From JBMFOH01 sp049969715 [NCBI: bacterium] (GTDB taxonomy: Bacteria > DUMJ01): a stretch of 64,000 bases of DNA. Shown in pieces: positions 47,917-56,861 of the stretch. The DNA is taken from the NCBI GenBank assembly GCA_049969715.1, contig JBMFOH010000003.1, positions 43,666-107,665 of the forward strand, read 5' to 3'. Both the position numbers and the translations under genes were made by a program. Each line of letters starts with the position of its first letter. Within the stretch, counting starts at the first letter, position 1. The notes under the pieces are model-generated. The model worked only from the letters and a program-made list of their open reading frames with translations, was not told the origin of the DNA and ran no database searches.

Positions 47917-48968
47917 GTCTTTCTTGGGGTCTAGTTGGCCTCCCAAATGTAGGAAAATCTACACTTTTTAATGCATTAACAAAACTTAGTGTGCCTACTT
48001 CTATATACCCTTTCTGCACTATAGAACCTAATAGAGGGATAGTTTCTGTTCCTGATAAAAGATTAGAAGAATTGGCAAAGATTATTCGTCCTGAAAAGGT
48101 TATTCCTGCCACAATAGAATTTTTGGATATAGCAGGACTTATAAAAGGCTCTAATAAAGGTGAAGGATTGGGAAATGAATTTCTCTCTCATATAAGGGGT
48201 GTAGATGGGATTATTCATATAGTTAGGTGTTTTGATGCACCAAATGTTGCTATTATGGGGGAGGGAGACCCTATAAGAGATATAGAGTTAATAAATCTAG
48301 AACTTTCTCTCTCTGACCTTACTATAGTGGATAGAAGATTAGAGAAGTTAAGGTCAATGAGAAGGGTAGGAAAAGGGGATCCGGAGGAAGAATCTCTACT
48401 AGAGACCCTGAAAGAAAGACTATTAAAGGGATGTTCAATCAAAGGCCTGCCAGCTATTTCTCACCTGCCATTACTCTCCTGGAAACCAATGATATATGTA
48501 GCGAATACAGATAGTTTAGATAACCCTAAATTAGAAAGGTTACTAGATTGGGGTAGAAAAAACAATAATATTGTAATTCCTGTTTTGGCTAAGGTGGAGG
48601 AGGAACTTTCTCAATTTGAAGAAGAGGAAAGGGCTCTCTTCTTAAAGGAAGGATACGGAGTAGAAGAACCTACCATACATACCCTAGTAAGAGAGGCTTA
48701 TAGAGTATTAGGGCTTATAAGCTTCTTTACTATATGGTCTAATGAAGTTAGGGCATGGACAGTAAGTGTTGGGACAAAGGCACCTCAAGCAGCCGGGAAG
48801 ATCCATTCTGATTTCGAGAAAAACTTTATAAAGGTTGAAGTGGTGCCTGTAGAGAGGCTTGTAGAGGCTTCTTCTTGGGCTAAAGCAAGAGAATTAGGGT
48901 ACATAAGGATAGAAGGCAAAGAATATATAGTAAAGGACGGAGACGTACTTCACTTTAGGGCTGGCTAG
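47913..48968 (+). CDS. ychF: Ribosome-associated ATPase/GTPase YchF
   Basis: The 351-residue Obg-family P-loop protein has GLPNVGKSTLFNAL, a switch region with YPFCTIEPNRG, DIAGLIKGSNKGEGLGN, and a C-terminal TGS-like domain ending VKDGDVLHFRAG. YchF (OLA1 in eukaryotes) prefers ATP and binds ribosomes under stress. Its TAG stop shares bases with the convergent gene's TAG. Confidence 0.95.
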   Translation: MSLSWGLVGLPNVGKSTLFNALTKLSVPTSIYPFCTIEPNRGIVSVPDKRLEELAKIIRPEKVIPATIEFLDIAGLIKGSNKGEGLGNEFLSHIRGVDGIIHIVRCFDAPNVAIMGEGDPIRDIELINLELSLSDLTIVDRRLEKLRSMRRVGKGDPEEESLLETLKERLLKGCSIKGLPAISHLPLLSWKPMIYVANTDSLDNPKLERLLDWGRKNNNIVIPVLAKVEEELSQFEEEERALFLKEGYGVEEPTIHTLVREAYRVLGLISFFTIWSNEVRAWTVSVGTKAPQAAGKIHSDFEKNFIKVEVVPVERLVEASSWAKARELGYIRIEGKEYIVKDGDVLHFRAG

Positions 48969-50131
48969 GCTGTTTCAAGTAGCTCTCTATTTTGCCAGAG
49001 AGATAGCTGTAAATTCCTTTCTTTATCTACCTTTTTCCCGTTGAATAGGATAAAATCCTTTGCCCTTTTTGTTACTACCCCTATCCCTTTTAGCGTATCC
49101 AGGTCCCTTATCTTTTCCTTCTTCCTCAACATTATAATCCTTTCTGCTGAGCGTGGACCTATTCCTGGTACTCGAATGAGTTGCTCCTTCGTTGCGGTAT
49201 TAACCTCTACTGGAAAGAATTCAGGATGGTTTATTGCCCAAACGAATTTTGGGTCTGCAGATAGGTATAGATTACCTTCCTTATTGAATATCAATTCTTC
49301 TGGAGAAAACCCGTAGTCTCTTAATAGGAAATCTGCCTGATAGAGCCTATTCTCCCTAACAATTGGAGTAGGAGAATGGCCCTCTAAAGGGGTGCCCTTT
49401 ATAGGCTGAAAGGCACTAAAGTATGCCCTTCTTAGGTCTAAGTTTTTGTAGAGCCTATCCACAAGAGAGATGATCTCTCTATCTGTTTCCCCTGCTGGAC
49501 CAACTACAAACTGGGTAGTATGGCCAGCACGTGGTTTTATACCTTTGTTTATAAAGTATCTTATCCATCGCATAATTCCAAGCAAGTCCCTTTCAAAATC
49601 TTTTTCTGTACTCAGGAGTTTTATCCTATCACTACTAGGAGCTTCTAGATTTATAGACACTCTATCGGCCAATCTCATCGCTTGTTCAATATAGTCAGGG
49701 GTTACCCCTGGGAGGATTTTTAGATGTATATATCCATTGAAATGATATCTGTATCTTAGTATCTCTACTGCTTTAATCATATCTTCCATCGTCTTTTTAG
49801 CCTCATTAGATACGGCTGAGCTCAAGAATAGACCTTCTACTAGTCTTTTCTCTCTTAACTGTATAAATACCCTTGCCAATTCCTGGGGGGTAAAACTTAT
49901 CCTAGGAAAGTTTCTCTCTTCTCTGTTAGCACAGTAGAGACAGTTATTTATACAGTTATTGGATAGGAGAACCTTAAAGAGCTTTATCTCTTTTCCATCA
50001 GGTAATACTGCAGGATATATCCATTGCCCATAGTCTCCTCTTACTCTGTGAGTTCCGTCGCAAAGATAAGAACCACAGAGGTCATACTGAGCAGCTTTCC
50101 CTAATATGAGAAGTTTTTCTTCTGTACCCAT
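48965..50131 (-). CDS. Radical SAM protein with helix-hairpin-helix domain (TIGR03916-type)
   Basis: The ATG at 50131 has GGAGGG and gives 388 residues. Cys60, Cys64 and Cys67 (CINNCLYC) bind the 4Fe-4S cluster for SAM cleavage, and a C-terminal helix-hairpin-helix (VNTATKEQLIRVPGIGPRSA) should bind DNA. This resembles the putative DNA modification/repair radical SAM family that usually pairs with a TIGR03915 uracil-DNA glycosylase-like partner, which is not adjacent here. It is convergent with ychF, with stops sharing CTAG. Confidence 0.85.
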   Translation of the reverse strand: MGTEEKLLILGKAAQYDLCGSYLCDGTHRVRGDYGQWIYPAVLPDGKEIKLFKVLLSNNCINNCLYCANREERNFPRISFTPQELARVFIQLREKRLVEGLFLSSAVSNEAKKTMEDMIKAVEILRYRYHFNGYIHLKILPGVTPDYIEQAMRLADRVSINLEAPSSDRIKLLSTEKDFERDLLGIMRWIRYFINKGIKPRAGHTTQFVVGPAGETDREIISLVDRLYKNLDLRRAYFSAFQPIKGTPLEGHSPTPIVRENRLYQADFLLRDYGFSPEELIFNKEGNLYLSADPKFVWAINHPEFFPVEVNTATKEQLIRVPGIGPRSAERIIMLRKKEKIRDLDTLKGIGVVTKRAKDFILFNGKKVDKERNLQLSLWQNRELLETA

Positions 50132-50150
50132 AAGATTCCCTCCAATCTTT

Positions 50151-50178
50151 ATTATACGATAAAATCCTTCTTTGTAAA
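50151..50178 (-). promoter_or_regulatory. Promoter of the radical SAM gene
   Basis: Minus-strand TTTACA (50178-50173), a 16-bp spacer and TATAAT (50156-50151) precede a conventional leader with GGAGGG. Confidence 0.7.
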
Positions 50179-50212
50179 GCATACTTCCTGTTATTTATTT
50201 CTATTTTTGTGA

Positions 50213-50218
50213 TATAAT
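50213..50218 (+). promoter_or_regulatory. Extended -10 promoter for the PHP gene, short or no leader
   Basis: TGATATAAT ends ten bases before the ATG at 50229, so only about 3-4 nt of leader is expected. The AAGG within those ten bases is too close to the ATG for normal ribosome binding. Confidence 0.62.
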
Positions 50219-50228
50219 CTATAAGGCT

Positions 50229-51266
50229 ATGTTAGAGGGGTTATATGATTATAGTGGTGTAATTCATATACATACTATTTACTCTGGTGACAGCGAGGCA
50301 CAACTCGAAGATGTCCTTGTGTGTGCCAGGAGATTTGATGTGAATTTTGTAATAATTACTGACCACAATTCTTTGGAATATAAATCCAAGGAGGGTTGGT
50401 ACGACAATATCCTAGTATTAGTAGGAGAAGAGGTTTCACCTTCAGATGGGAATCATTATCTAGCCCTCAATATAGAGGAACTTATAGAACCTATGGACCC
50501 TCCTCAGAAGGTTATCGACCGTGTAAGAGCTCAGGGTGGTCTTGGATTTATTGAGCATCCTTTCTTCTATGGGAACCACCATATACATCCGTTTAGTATA
50601 GCTCCGAGCCCATGGATGGATTGGAATGTGAATGGCTTTACTGGACTTTCTATATTTAACTATACATCCGATGGGGGAGAAAGGATGAGGGTTTATACCT
50701 TTCCTATCTATTATGCCTTCCCAGGGTTAGATAAGGATAAGCCTAATATCCGTACGATAAAAAAATGGAATGAGCTTACTTCTCTTCGCCCTACAGTGGG
50801 TATAGGCACAGTTGATGCCCATATGTATAAGGTAGATATAGGACCATTTAGAGCTCCTGCCTGGCCGTTTTCTTATTATTTTAACTCTATAAGGACTCAT
50901 ATACTATCTAGAGAAATATTAAGTCCCAAAGCTGTCTATAATGCCATTAGTGAGGGACACTGTTATATATCCCATAACTATCTTGGAAGTCCTAAAGGGT
51001 TCTTATTTTGGGCTGAATCTTCAACTGAAACTGTTATTATGGGAGATACAATTGGATTTAAAGAAGGGATGAAACTCTCTGCATACTCTCCATTAAAGGT
51101 AAGGTTTAGGCTATTAAGAAATGGAATAACTGTAAAAGAGGGTATAGGGAACTTTTTAGAGTATATAGTAGAGAACCCTGGAACCTATAGGGCGGAAACA
51201 TACCTATACCATAGACTTCTTTGGAAACCCTGGGTATTTACTAATCCTATCTATATAGGATATTGA
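50229..51266 (+). CDS. PHP-domain metal-dependent phosphoesterase-like protein
   Basis: The 345-residue protein starts with the PHP fold: His13 and His15 (VIHIHTIYSGDS), Asp45-His46 (ITDHNS), LVGEEVSP with Glu, FIEHP and DAHMYK further on, the metal ligands of the polymerase and histidinol phosphatase superfamily. The C-terminal third is beta-rich. The substrate is unknown; candidates are sugar or nucleotide phosphates. The gene is monocistronic, meeting the convergent methyltransferase at a two-base gap. Confidence 0.85.
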   Translation: MLEGLYDYSGVIHIHTIYSGDSEAQLEDVLVCARRFDVNFVIITDHNSLEYKSKEGWYDNILVLVGEEVSPSDGNHYLALNIEELIEPMDPPQKVIDRVRAQGGLGFIEHPFFYGNHHIHPFSIAPSPWMDWNVNGFTGLSIFNYTSDGGERMRVYTFPIYYAFPGLDKDKPNIRTIKKWNELTSLRPTVGIGTVDAHMYKVDIGPFRAPAWPFSYYFNSIRTHILSREILSPKAVYNAISEGHCYISHNYLGSPKGFLFWAESSTETVIMGDTIGFKEGMKLSAYSPLKVRFRLLRNGITVKEGIGNFLEYIVENPGTYRAETYLYHRLLWKPWVFTNPIYIGY

Positions 51267-51268
51267 GC

Positions 51269-52303
51269 CTATATGTTTGGCTTTTGGGCAATAGTAAAGT
51301 CTTTTACCCCAGGGGTTGCTGAGTCTACAGCCATAACCCCAAATATTTCGCCTATTGATTCCATCGCATCTTCTAGGGATTTAAGTCTATTCTCTCTCCT
51401 AGCAGTATCAAAGAACTCTGATAATGGATGGATTTCAGGATTAAACCCTCTTATATTTATAAATCCTATCTCTGTAAGGGCTTCTTGTAGGGATTTAGAG
51501 GTAAAGTGCGAAAGCTCATAATATTTGGTCTGTATGACAAAAGGAGCTAGCCTTTCAAAGAAAGAGATTCCAAATATATGTGGGTTATACCTAGCATATT
51601 TCTCCTCTGAGAGGTTATTTAGCCTTCGCCTTAGATCATGTTCCTGCATAAGCCATTCTTTGTCTAAAAATAAGGCATATTTTGTCTCTCTAGGAGGGTT
51701 CTTTTCCTTTAGGAGATAGAATAGGATGCATTCATCAGCTATAATCTCTGCCCATAGAAATTCGTCTCGTTCATCTGATGGTGAATAGTGGTCGTAATTT
51801 TCAAATATCATAGCCAGTTTACCGCCAGGCCTCAATACTCTATAAACCTCCTTTAAAGCCATTATAGGATTATTGCTCTGTTCTATAGACCTAGCGGCTA
51901 TTACTCCATCGAGGGTTTCATTGGAGAAGTCCATCTGAACTACATCCATCTCTAGAAATTCTACATTTTTTATCCTAAGCCTCTCTGCGTTTTTCCTTTG
52001 AACAGATACCCTCCTATGAGAGGGATCAATACCTATTACCTTTTTAAACTTACTAGCAATCCTTAGGGATGGCCATCCATCTCCTGGACCTATATCTAAG
52101 ATTACCTTGGAGCCTCTTACAGCATAACTAAATGCACTACATAATGCAATATCTAGCCAGTGATTCTTGTTCTCTACATCTAGAGGTTGGTAGATCACAG
52201 GAAGATTAAGCTGTGACTCTTGCCTCTCATAGGTCAGTTCTGCACTGGTGGTTCTTATACAAGAAAGGTGCGTTTTTATCCAGGTCTCTATTTTATTCTC
52301 CAT
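51269..52303 (-). CDS. Class I SAM-dependent methyltransferase
   Basis: The 344-residue protein has a class I methyltransferase core with motif I LDIGPGDGWPSLRIA, acidic loop GIDPSHRR and EMDVVQMDFSNETLDGVIAA. The pattern ALKEVYRVLRPGGKLAMIFE is typical of the UbiE/methyltransf-11 group. Extra N- and C-terminal regions of about 50 and 120 residues are not recognised, so the substrate is unknown. No Shine-Dalgarno is seen; TATAAT ends six bases before the ATG. Confidence 0.83.
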   Translation of the reverse strand: MENKIETWIKTHLSCIRTTSAELTYERQESQLNLPVIYQPLDVENKNHWLDIALCSAFSYAVRGSKVILDIGPGDGWPSLRIASKFKKVIGIDPSHRRVSVQRKNAERLRIKNVEFLEMDVVQMDFSNETLDGVIAARSIEQSNNPIMALKEVYRVLRPGGKLAMIFENYDHYSPSDERDEFLWAEIIADECILFYLLKEKNPPRETKYALFLDKEWLMQEHDLRRRLNNLSEEKYARYNPHIFGISFFERLAPFVIQTKYYELSHFTSKSLQEALTEIGFINIRGFNPEIHPLSEFFDTARRENRLKSLEDAMESIGEIFGVMAVDSATPGVKDFTIAQKPNI

Positions 52304-52309
52304 AGCTTT

Positions 52310-52315
52310 ATTATA
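52310..52315 (-). promoter_or_regulatory. Leaderless extended -10 promoter of the methyltransferase
   Basis: Minus-strand TGATATAAT (hexamer 52315-52310) is followed by exactly six bases and the ATG at 52303, predicting a start at the ATG. It lies between the ribokinase stop and this gene. Confidence 0.68.
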
Positions 52316-52332
52316 TCATACCAAAATCTTCT

Positions 52333-53259
52333 CTAGATAGGTTTCATCTTGATATAATCCTCTACCTCTTTTCTGTAAGGGATAGATGGTTGTGCCCCCT
52401 TTCTAGTTACTGTAATACCTGCCACTACATTTGCATATGAGACTGCCTCTTTCAATTGGCTACCCTCTGAGAGTTTTAATGCCAATGCCCCATTGAAAGC
52501 ATCTCCTGCAGCAGTTGTATCTACAGGGTTTACCTTTATAGCAGAGATATGAAAGACATCTTCTCTTTCTACACATAATGCCCCTTTCCCTCCGAGGGTT
52601 ACTATGGTAGCCTTAATCCCATAATCTAAAAGACTTCTAGCTGATCGGACAATCTCTTCTTCACTACTAAAATCTTTCCCTGTAATGGTTTTTAGTTCTA
52701 GTTCATTTGGGGTGATTATATCTACTAGGGACAATATTTCTTCTGTTAGACTTCTCGCCGGGGCAGGATTTAGAATAGATAACATATTAAAGTTCCTTGC
52801 CAATTCTAGGCTATACTTTACTGTTTCTAATGGGATCTCTAACTGGGTTAGTAAGATTTTAGCCTGAGAAAATAGCTTTTTACTCTTGTCTATATCTTCT
52901 CTCTCTAGATCCATATTGGCTCCTGGAGCCACTACAATCGTGTTTTCTCCACTTTCATCTACTATTATAAGAGCAACACCTGTAGGGGTGTTTTCATCTT
53001 GAAGAAGATACTCTACATCTACTCCTTCTCTCACTAGACTATTAGTTAGTTCATTTCCGAATGGGTCTAATCCGACCTTACCGATAAAATGGACATTTCC
53101 TCCTAGTTTAGAGATTGCCACTGCCTGATTTGCTCCTTTACCTCCAGGTGCCCTGTAAAATGATTCTCCCATAACAGTTTCACCAGGGTTCGGAATTCTT
53201 TTTGTCTTTATTACTAGGTCCATATTTATACTTCCAACTACTATAATCTTGTTGTTCAA
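52333..53259 (-). CDS. rbsK: Ribokinase (PfkB family)
   Basis: A TTG at 53259 with GGAGG six bases upstream gives 308 residues beginning NNKIIVVGSINMDLV. The ribokinase signature is GGKGANQAVAISKLGG near the start and DTTAAGDAFNGALA with the catalytic Asp near the end; VALIIVDESGENTIVVAPGA is also standard. It phosphorylates ribose or deoxyribose. A longer frame upstream crosses the ribosome site and the promoter and is rejected. No ribose transporter is adjacent. Confidence 0.92.
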   Translation of the reverse strand: MNNKIIVVGSINMDLVIKTKRIPNPGETVMGESFYRAPGGKGANQAVAISKLGGNVHFIGKVGLDPFGNELTNSLVREGVDVEYLLQDENTPTGVALIIVDESGENTIVVAPGANMDLEREDIDKSKKLFSQAKILLTQLEIPLETVKYSLELARNFNMLSILNPAPARSLTEEILSLVDIITPNELELKTITGKDFSSEEEIVRSARSLLDYGIKATIVTLGGKGALCVEREDVFHISAIKVNPVDTTAAGDAFNGALALKLSEGSQLKEAVSYANVVAGITVTRKGAQPSIPYRKEVEDYIKMKPI

Positions 53260-53294
53260 TATCTCCCTCCTATATGAGCCAGGATTTATTGTAT

Positions 53295-53318
53295 AGTATA
53301 CCATACGTTTGGTATAAT
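53295..53318. promoter_or_regulatory. Back-to-back extended -10 promoters for rbsK and the MoxR cluster
   Basis: Minus-strand TGGTATACT and plus-strand TGGTATAAT diverge from a perfect 7-bp inverted repeat (TATACCA and TGGTATA, six bases apart). The -35 regions overlap, so simultaneous binding of two polymerases should be hard. Leaders are about 29 nt (rbsK) and 18 nt (MoxR cluster). Confidence 0.6.
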
Positions 53319-53342
53319 TAGATTAGAGATGATGGGATAAAG

Positions 53343-54845
53343 ATGTTTAGGACTGCCTTCTTTCTGATAATTTTATGTATAATTCTTTTCTTCCCTGCTG
53401 AATTAGCCCTTCCTCAGATAGGAACAGATATCCGGATTGAACTTGGAATTAACGGACTTGTGAGGGTAGGGAGGTGGAATCCAATATTAGTGAGCATTAG
53501 TACTTTTGGTATTCCCTTTAAAGGAGAGATAGAAATAGATATAAAGGAAGGGAGTATGATCCTTGGGAATATTAGGGTTACTAGTTTAAAATCAAGTGTA
53601 GATATCCCTATATACTCCAAGAGGGAACTTTTATTCCTAGCTCCTCTATCTGATATGAGGTATCCGATAAGAGTCTCTGTATTCTCAGATGATGGTAGAG
53701 TGGTAAAGATGAGGGATTATGATATAAAGTCTCTAGAGATGAGATGGCCTATCATTGGTTTAATAGGGAACAACTCACTTCCTTACGCTCAGAGGGATGT
53801 AAGAGTAACTATGATAGACTCAGAATTAGTTTCAAAAAAATCATTTATGATATTTGACCCTCTTGATTTGCTGATTGTGGGGAATCCTTTAGAGAGAGAT
53901 GTCCAAGAGAATATTGAGAAATGGTTAGGTTGGGGAGGGAATGTAATAATTGGTGAGACTAGAGGGTTTAGTCTTCCTGTGAGGTTAGATACTTATCCTG
54001 GAAGAATAGACTTTCAGAATCTGGTTATTGATTCTTTAGATTCAGAGGTAGTTCCGCTTCCTTCTAAAGGACTTATCTCTTTGCTCTTATTTATCTATGT
54101 TTTGAGTTTTATTCTAGTATTTTATTATATAAAGAGATTATTCTTGATAAAAATTCTAATAGCTGTCATACTCTCTTTGTCGTTCTCTATAGTCCTTTTT
54201 AATATTACCTCTTCTAGTAAATCACATAGTATAGTTATGACTCAATTCAGCCTTATAAGTGCTAAAGGAGATAATCCTTTTGCTACTATCTATAATGGTA
54301 CTGCGGTCTTTTCTCCATATTCAATCTCTATCAAGCTCAACTATCATCCTCAAGATATGGTGTTCTGGGTAGGAGGAGGAAGAGAAAAGAATATTGCTAA
54401 GGCTACCTTTATAATCTCTCAGAACGATCAAGAGCCAAATAATATCTTGCTAGACTTATCTCCCGATAGAAAGGGTATTCTTAGGGGTTGGGGGATAGAA
54501 AGGATAGATATTAATGCCAGGTTTTCGAAGGATAGAACCCTATATGTAGAGAATAATTCTCCCTATATTTTAAGAGGAGCGTATCTTTTATTTGAAGGGA
54601 AATACCTATATCTAGGTGATATAAAAAGGGGAGAGACAAGATTCAATATGAAGAGAATAAACTTGTCAACAGTTGAGACAGAAGGAGATAAGGGAAGATT
54701 TTTCTCTTGGGCTAAAAATAGTGATATAATATTAAGTAAGAGAGATTATATACTTGGGTGGATAGATAATTTCTTCCCACTAGACAATCCAGAAATCCAT
54801 AATAAAGATTCTTGCACCCTTTATATCTTGGAGATGAAAAGATGA
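53343..54845 (+). CDS. Exported protein with two central membrane segments, first gene of the MoxR cluster
   Basis: The 500-residue protein has a signal peptide (FFLIILCIILFFPAELA), a beta-rich region to about residue 115, a middle part with DLLIVGNPLERDVQENIEKW and GGNVIIGETRG that looks like a degenerate glutamine-amidotransferase-like fold, two membrane helices around residues 245-290, and a beta-rich C-terminal third. I recognise no named family. Its place before a permease-like protein and MoxR/DUF58/VWA genes suggests envelope work. The ribosome site is weak. Confidence 0.72.
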   Translation: MFRTAFFLIILCIILFFPAELALPQIGTDIRIELGINGLVRVGRWNPILVSISTFGIPFKGEIEIDIKEGSMILGNIRVTSLKSSVDIPIYSKRELLFLAPLSDMRYPIRVSVFSDDGRVVKMRDYDIKSLEMRWPIIGLIGNNSLPYAQRDVRVTMIDSELVSKKSFMIFDPLDLLIVGNPLERDVQENIEKWLGWGGNVIIGETRGFSLPVRLDTYPGRIDFQNLVIDSLDSEVVPLPSKGLISLLLFIYVLSFILVFYYIKRLFLIKILIAVILSLSFSIVLFNITSSSKSHSIVMTQFSLISAKGDNPFATIYNGTAVFSPYSISIKLNYHPQDMVFWVGGGREKNIAKATFIISQNDQEPNNILLDLSPDRKGILRGWGIERIDINARFSKDRTLYVENNSPYILRGAYLLFEGKYLYLGDIKRGETRFNMKRINLSTVETEGDKGRFFSWAKNSDIILSKRDYILGWIDNFFPLDNPEIHNKDSCTLYILEMKR

Positions 54846-55540
54846 GAGTAATAATTCTAAAAGACCTAGAGGCTAAGATAGAAAGCTATGGGATGCTTAG
54901 ATTTCTTGTGGTGGCTATGTCTATCTTTTTCTTGTTATTTATTATAGTAGCTCCAGGCTTCCAGAGAGTCTCAAGTAGCTTTATCCCTAATCTTATTTTG
55001 GTGGTAGGTATTGGAGAACTCTTTATCTTCCTTATCTTTACCTTCCTTTCTACCACTGGTAATCCTTTGGTTGAGGAAGAAAAGACAATTAGGGACCTTG
55101 CACTTGGAAGTGTCTTTTCTTCGTTAAGTATTGTATTTGGTAAGTATATAGCTTTTATTTTGCATCTACTTCTGTTTCTGATATTGACATCCCCTATAAA
55201 TCTATCCTCTTTAAATCTCAGTCCAAGGGGAGACCTAAAGGGTATATATCTACCCCTCTTTGTAATAAACGGAAGTCTAGCTAGTTGGGGGTTTTTCATA
55301 TCTACTATGAAGGATAAGAGATTTGCTATTTTAATCCTTTCTATTTCAGTGATATCTCTCTTGGTATTTACTGCAAGGATTCCTTATCCCTTGAGGTCTA
55401 TAAACCCGATAATCTTTATAGTTAATTATTTGCCATCAGCTTTATTTTTCTATCTTGTAATTTGGGTTTTTGGATTAGCCTTAACCTTTTGGCGAGTAAG
55501 ATATCTGAAGAGGGTGAAAAATGATACCAGGGTTAGCTAA
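54842..55540 (+). CDS. Six-segment membrane protein, ABC-2/CcmB-like permease
   Basis: The ATG at 54842 overlaps the previous stop (ATGA) and gives 232 residues with about six hydrophobic segments and a short N-terminal cytosolic stretch (VIILKDLEAKIESYG) like that of CcmB-type permeases. No ATPase gene adjoins it; MoxR is two genes downstream. The end overlaps the next gene by 20 nt. Function unknown. Confidence 0.65.
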   Translation: MRVIILKDLEAKIESYGMLRFLVVAMSIFFLLFIIVAPGFQRVSSSFIPNLILVVGIGELFIFLIFTFLSTTGNPLVEEEKTIRDLALGSVFSSLSIVFGKYIAFILHLLLFLILTSPINLSSLNLSPRGDLKGIYLPLFVINGSLASWGFFISTMKDKRFAILILSISVISLLVFTARIPYPLRSINPIIFIVNYLPSALFFYLVIWVFGLALTFWRVRYLKRVKNDTRVS

Positions 55541-56861
55541 AACCTTTACTAAGATAAGATGGAAGATAAGATTTGTGTCTTTTATGAACTGGATTATAGA
55601 GCTCTATCTATACCTTTCTGTCATCTATATAGTGGCTTACTTCTTTAGATTAGACATTGATTTTAGGTATTTGATGTTTCCTTTAGTATTAGCAATTATA
55701 CTTTCTATAGTGAAACCTATCAGTGATATTGATATAGCAATAATCTTGGATAAAGACCTGACTCTTGAGGAGAGAGTCATTACTACTTTGGAGTTTGAAG
55801 ATATTGAGAATCCACTGGTTGCTAATCTTATCATAGATACCATAGAGAAATTGAAGAATCTAAGTCTAAAGGATGTATATCATTTTAGATTGAGGAAGAG
55901 ATTGCTGTATGCGATTGCCATTCCTGTGTTAGTGTTCCTTTCTCTTTTTATTTATAGCTCTATACAGAATTCTAGGAACCTATCTCTAAGTGAAGGTATG
56001 GCAGCAAGTGAAAAGGGAAAAGAGATTATTTCTCTAGCTCAACAGTTAAAATCTGAAAGACCAGAAATTGCCAAGAGGTTAGAGGACTTAGGAAAGAATA
56101 TAAAAGAGCAGAAATCTATTCAAAAGGAGAATATTGCTACATTGGATAAGATAACAAGAGAAATAGATAGAGAGGCGAATCCTTCTACTGGAAATGCTAG
56201 AAATGTAAATGTAGAACTAAAAAAGCTCCTTGAGCTAGCTACCAGTAAGCTTGCTATAGAGAATAACTCTTCTAAAAAGAATCAAGAGATGTCTAAACAA
56301 GAGAATGGATCTAACCAGAATAGTAAGGATGAGAATAATAGAGGTATTGGGAAAGATTCTTCCCAGAAGGATAATAATTCTAACCATAGCCAAGATAATT
56401 CATCTAGTATGATGGATAGAGGTAACACCTCTAATCTTATGGAAGGTGGAGATAGGGGTACCCCTGAAGATAAGAATAATAGTGCTCTATCGAAGTCAGA
56501 AGGGACAGAGAAAAATATGGGTATAAAAGAACAAGGGGAGGCTTCTGGTAAAGAGACCAATACCACTCAGGAAGGAGGTTCTCTACCAGGCAAAGGAGAA
56601 AGAGAGAATAAATTGGGAGAAGAGACTCCCAGAAAGGTTGATGAAGGAACTCCTCAATTTGTTCCTGGTATTCCGAAAGAGGAAGGAGATATAAGGTTAG
56701 AGATAAAGGGATTAGGGAAAAATGTCCCCTCTAGTATTCCCAAAGTAGGAGGAGGAAATGTTAAAAAATCTTCTGAAGACCCATTAACTAGAGAACCTAT
56801 TCCTCCAGAGTATAGAGAAACTATAAGATTATATTTTGAAAGACTGAAAGGAGAAAGATGA
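55521..56861 (+). CDS. DUF4175-like membrane protein with low-complexity region
   Basis: The 446-residue protein has two N-terminal membrane helices, a soluble part with LDKDLTLEERVITTLEFED, a third helix around residues 130-147, a coiled coil, then about 120 residues of Asn/Ser/Glu/Lys low complexity (near 250-370). It ends PPEYRETIRLYFERLKGER, like the end of DUF4175-type proteins found in MoxR/VWA operons. It overlaps moxR by 4 nt. Role unknown; probably a large extracytoplasmic component. Confidence 0.72.
   Translation: MIPGLAKTFTKIRWKIRFVSFMNWIIELYLYLSVIYIVAYFFRLDIDFRYLMFPLVLAIILSIVKPISDIDIAIILDKDLTLEERVITTLEFEDIENPLVANLIIDTIEKLKNLSLKDVYHFRLRKRLLYAIAIPVLVFLSLFIYSSIQNSRNLSLSEGMAASEKGKEIISLAQQLKSERPEIAKRLEDLGKNIKEQKSIQKENIATLDKITREIDREANPSTGNARNVNVELKKLLELATSKLAIENNSSKKNQEMSKQENGSNQNSKDENNRGIGKDSSQKDNNSNHSQDNSSSMMDRGNTSNLMEGGDRGTPEDKNNSALSKSEGTEKNMGIKEQGEASGKETNTTQEGGSLPGKGERENKLGEETPRKVDEGTPQFVPGIPKEEGDIRLEIKGLGKNVPSSIPKVGGGNVKKSSEDPLTREPIPPEYRETIRLYFERLKGER

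Noticed and set aside
56270-56650. Frameshift or non-coding stretch suggested by low complexity in the DUF4175-like gene
   Set aside because: The frame is open throughout, codon use is normal, and the family C-terminus follows in the same frame.
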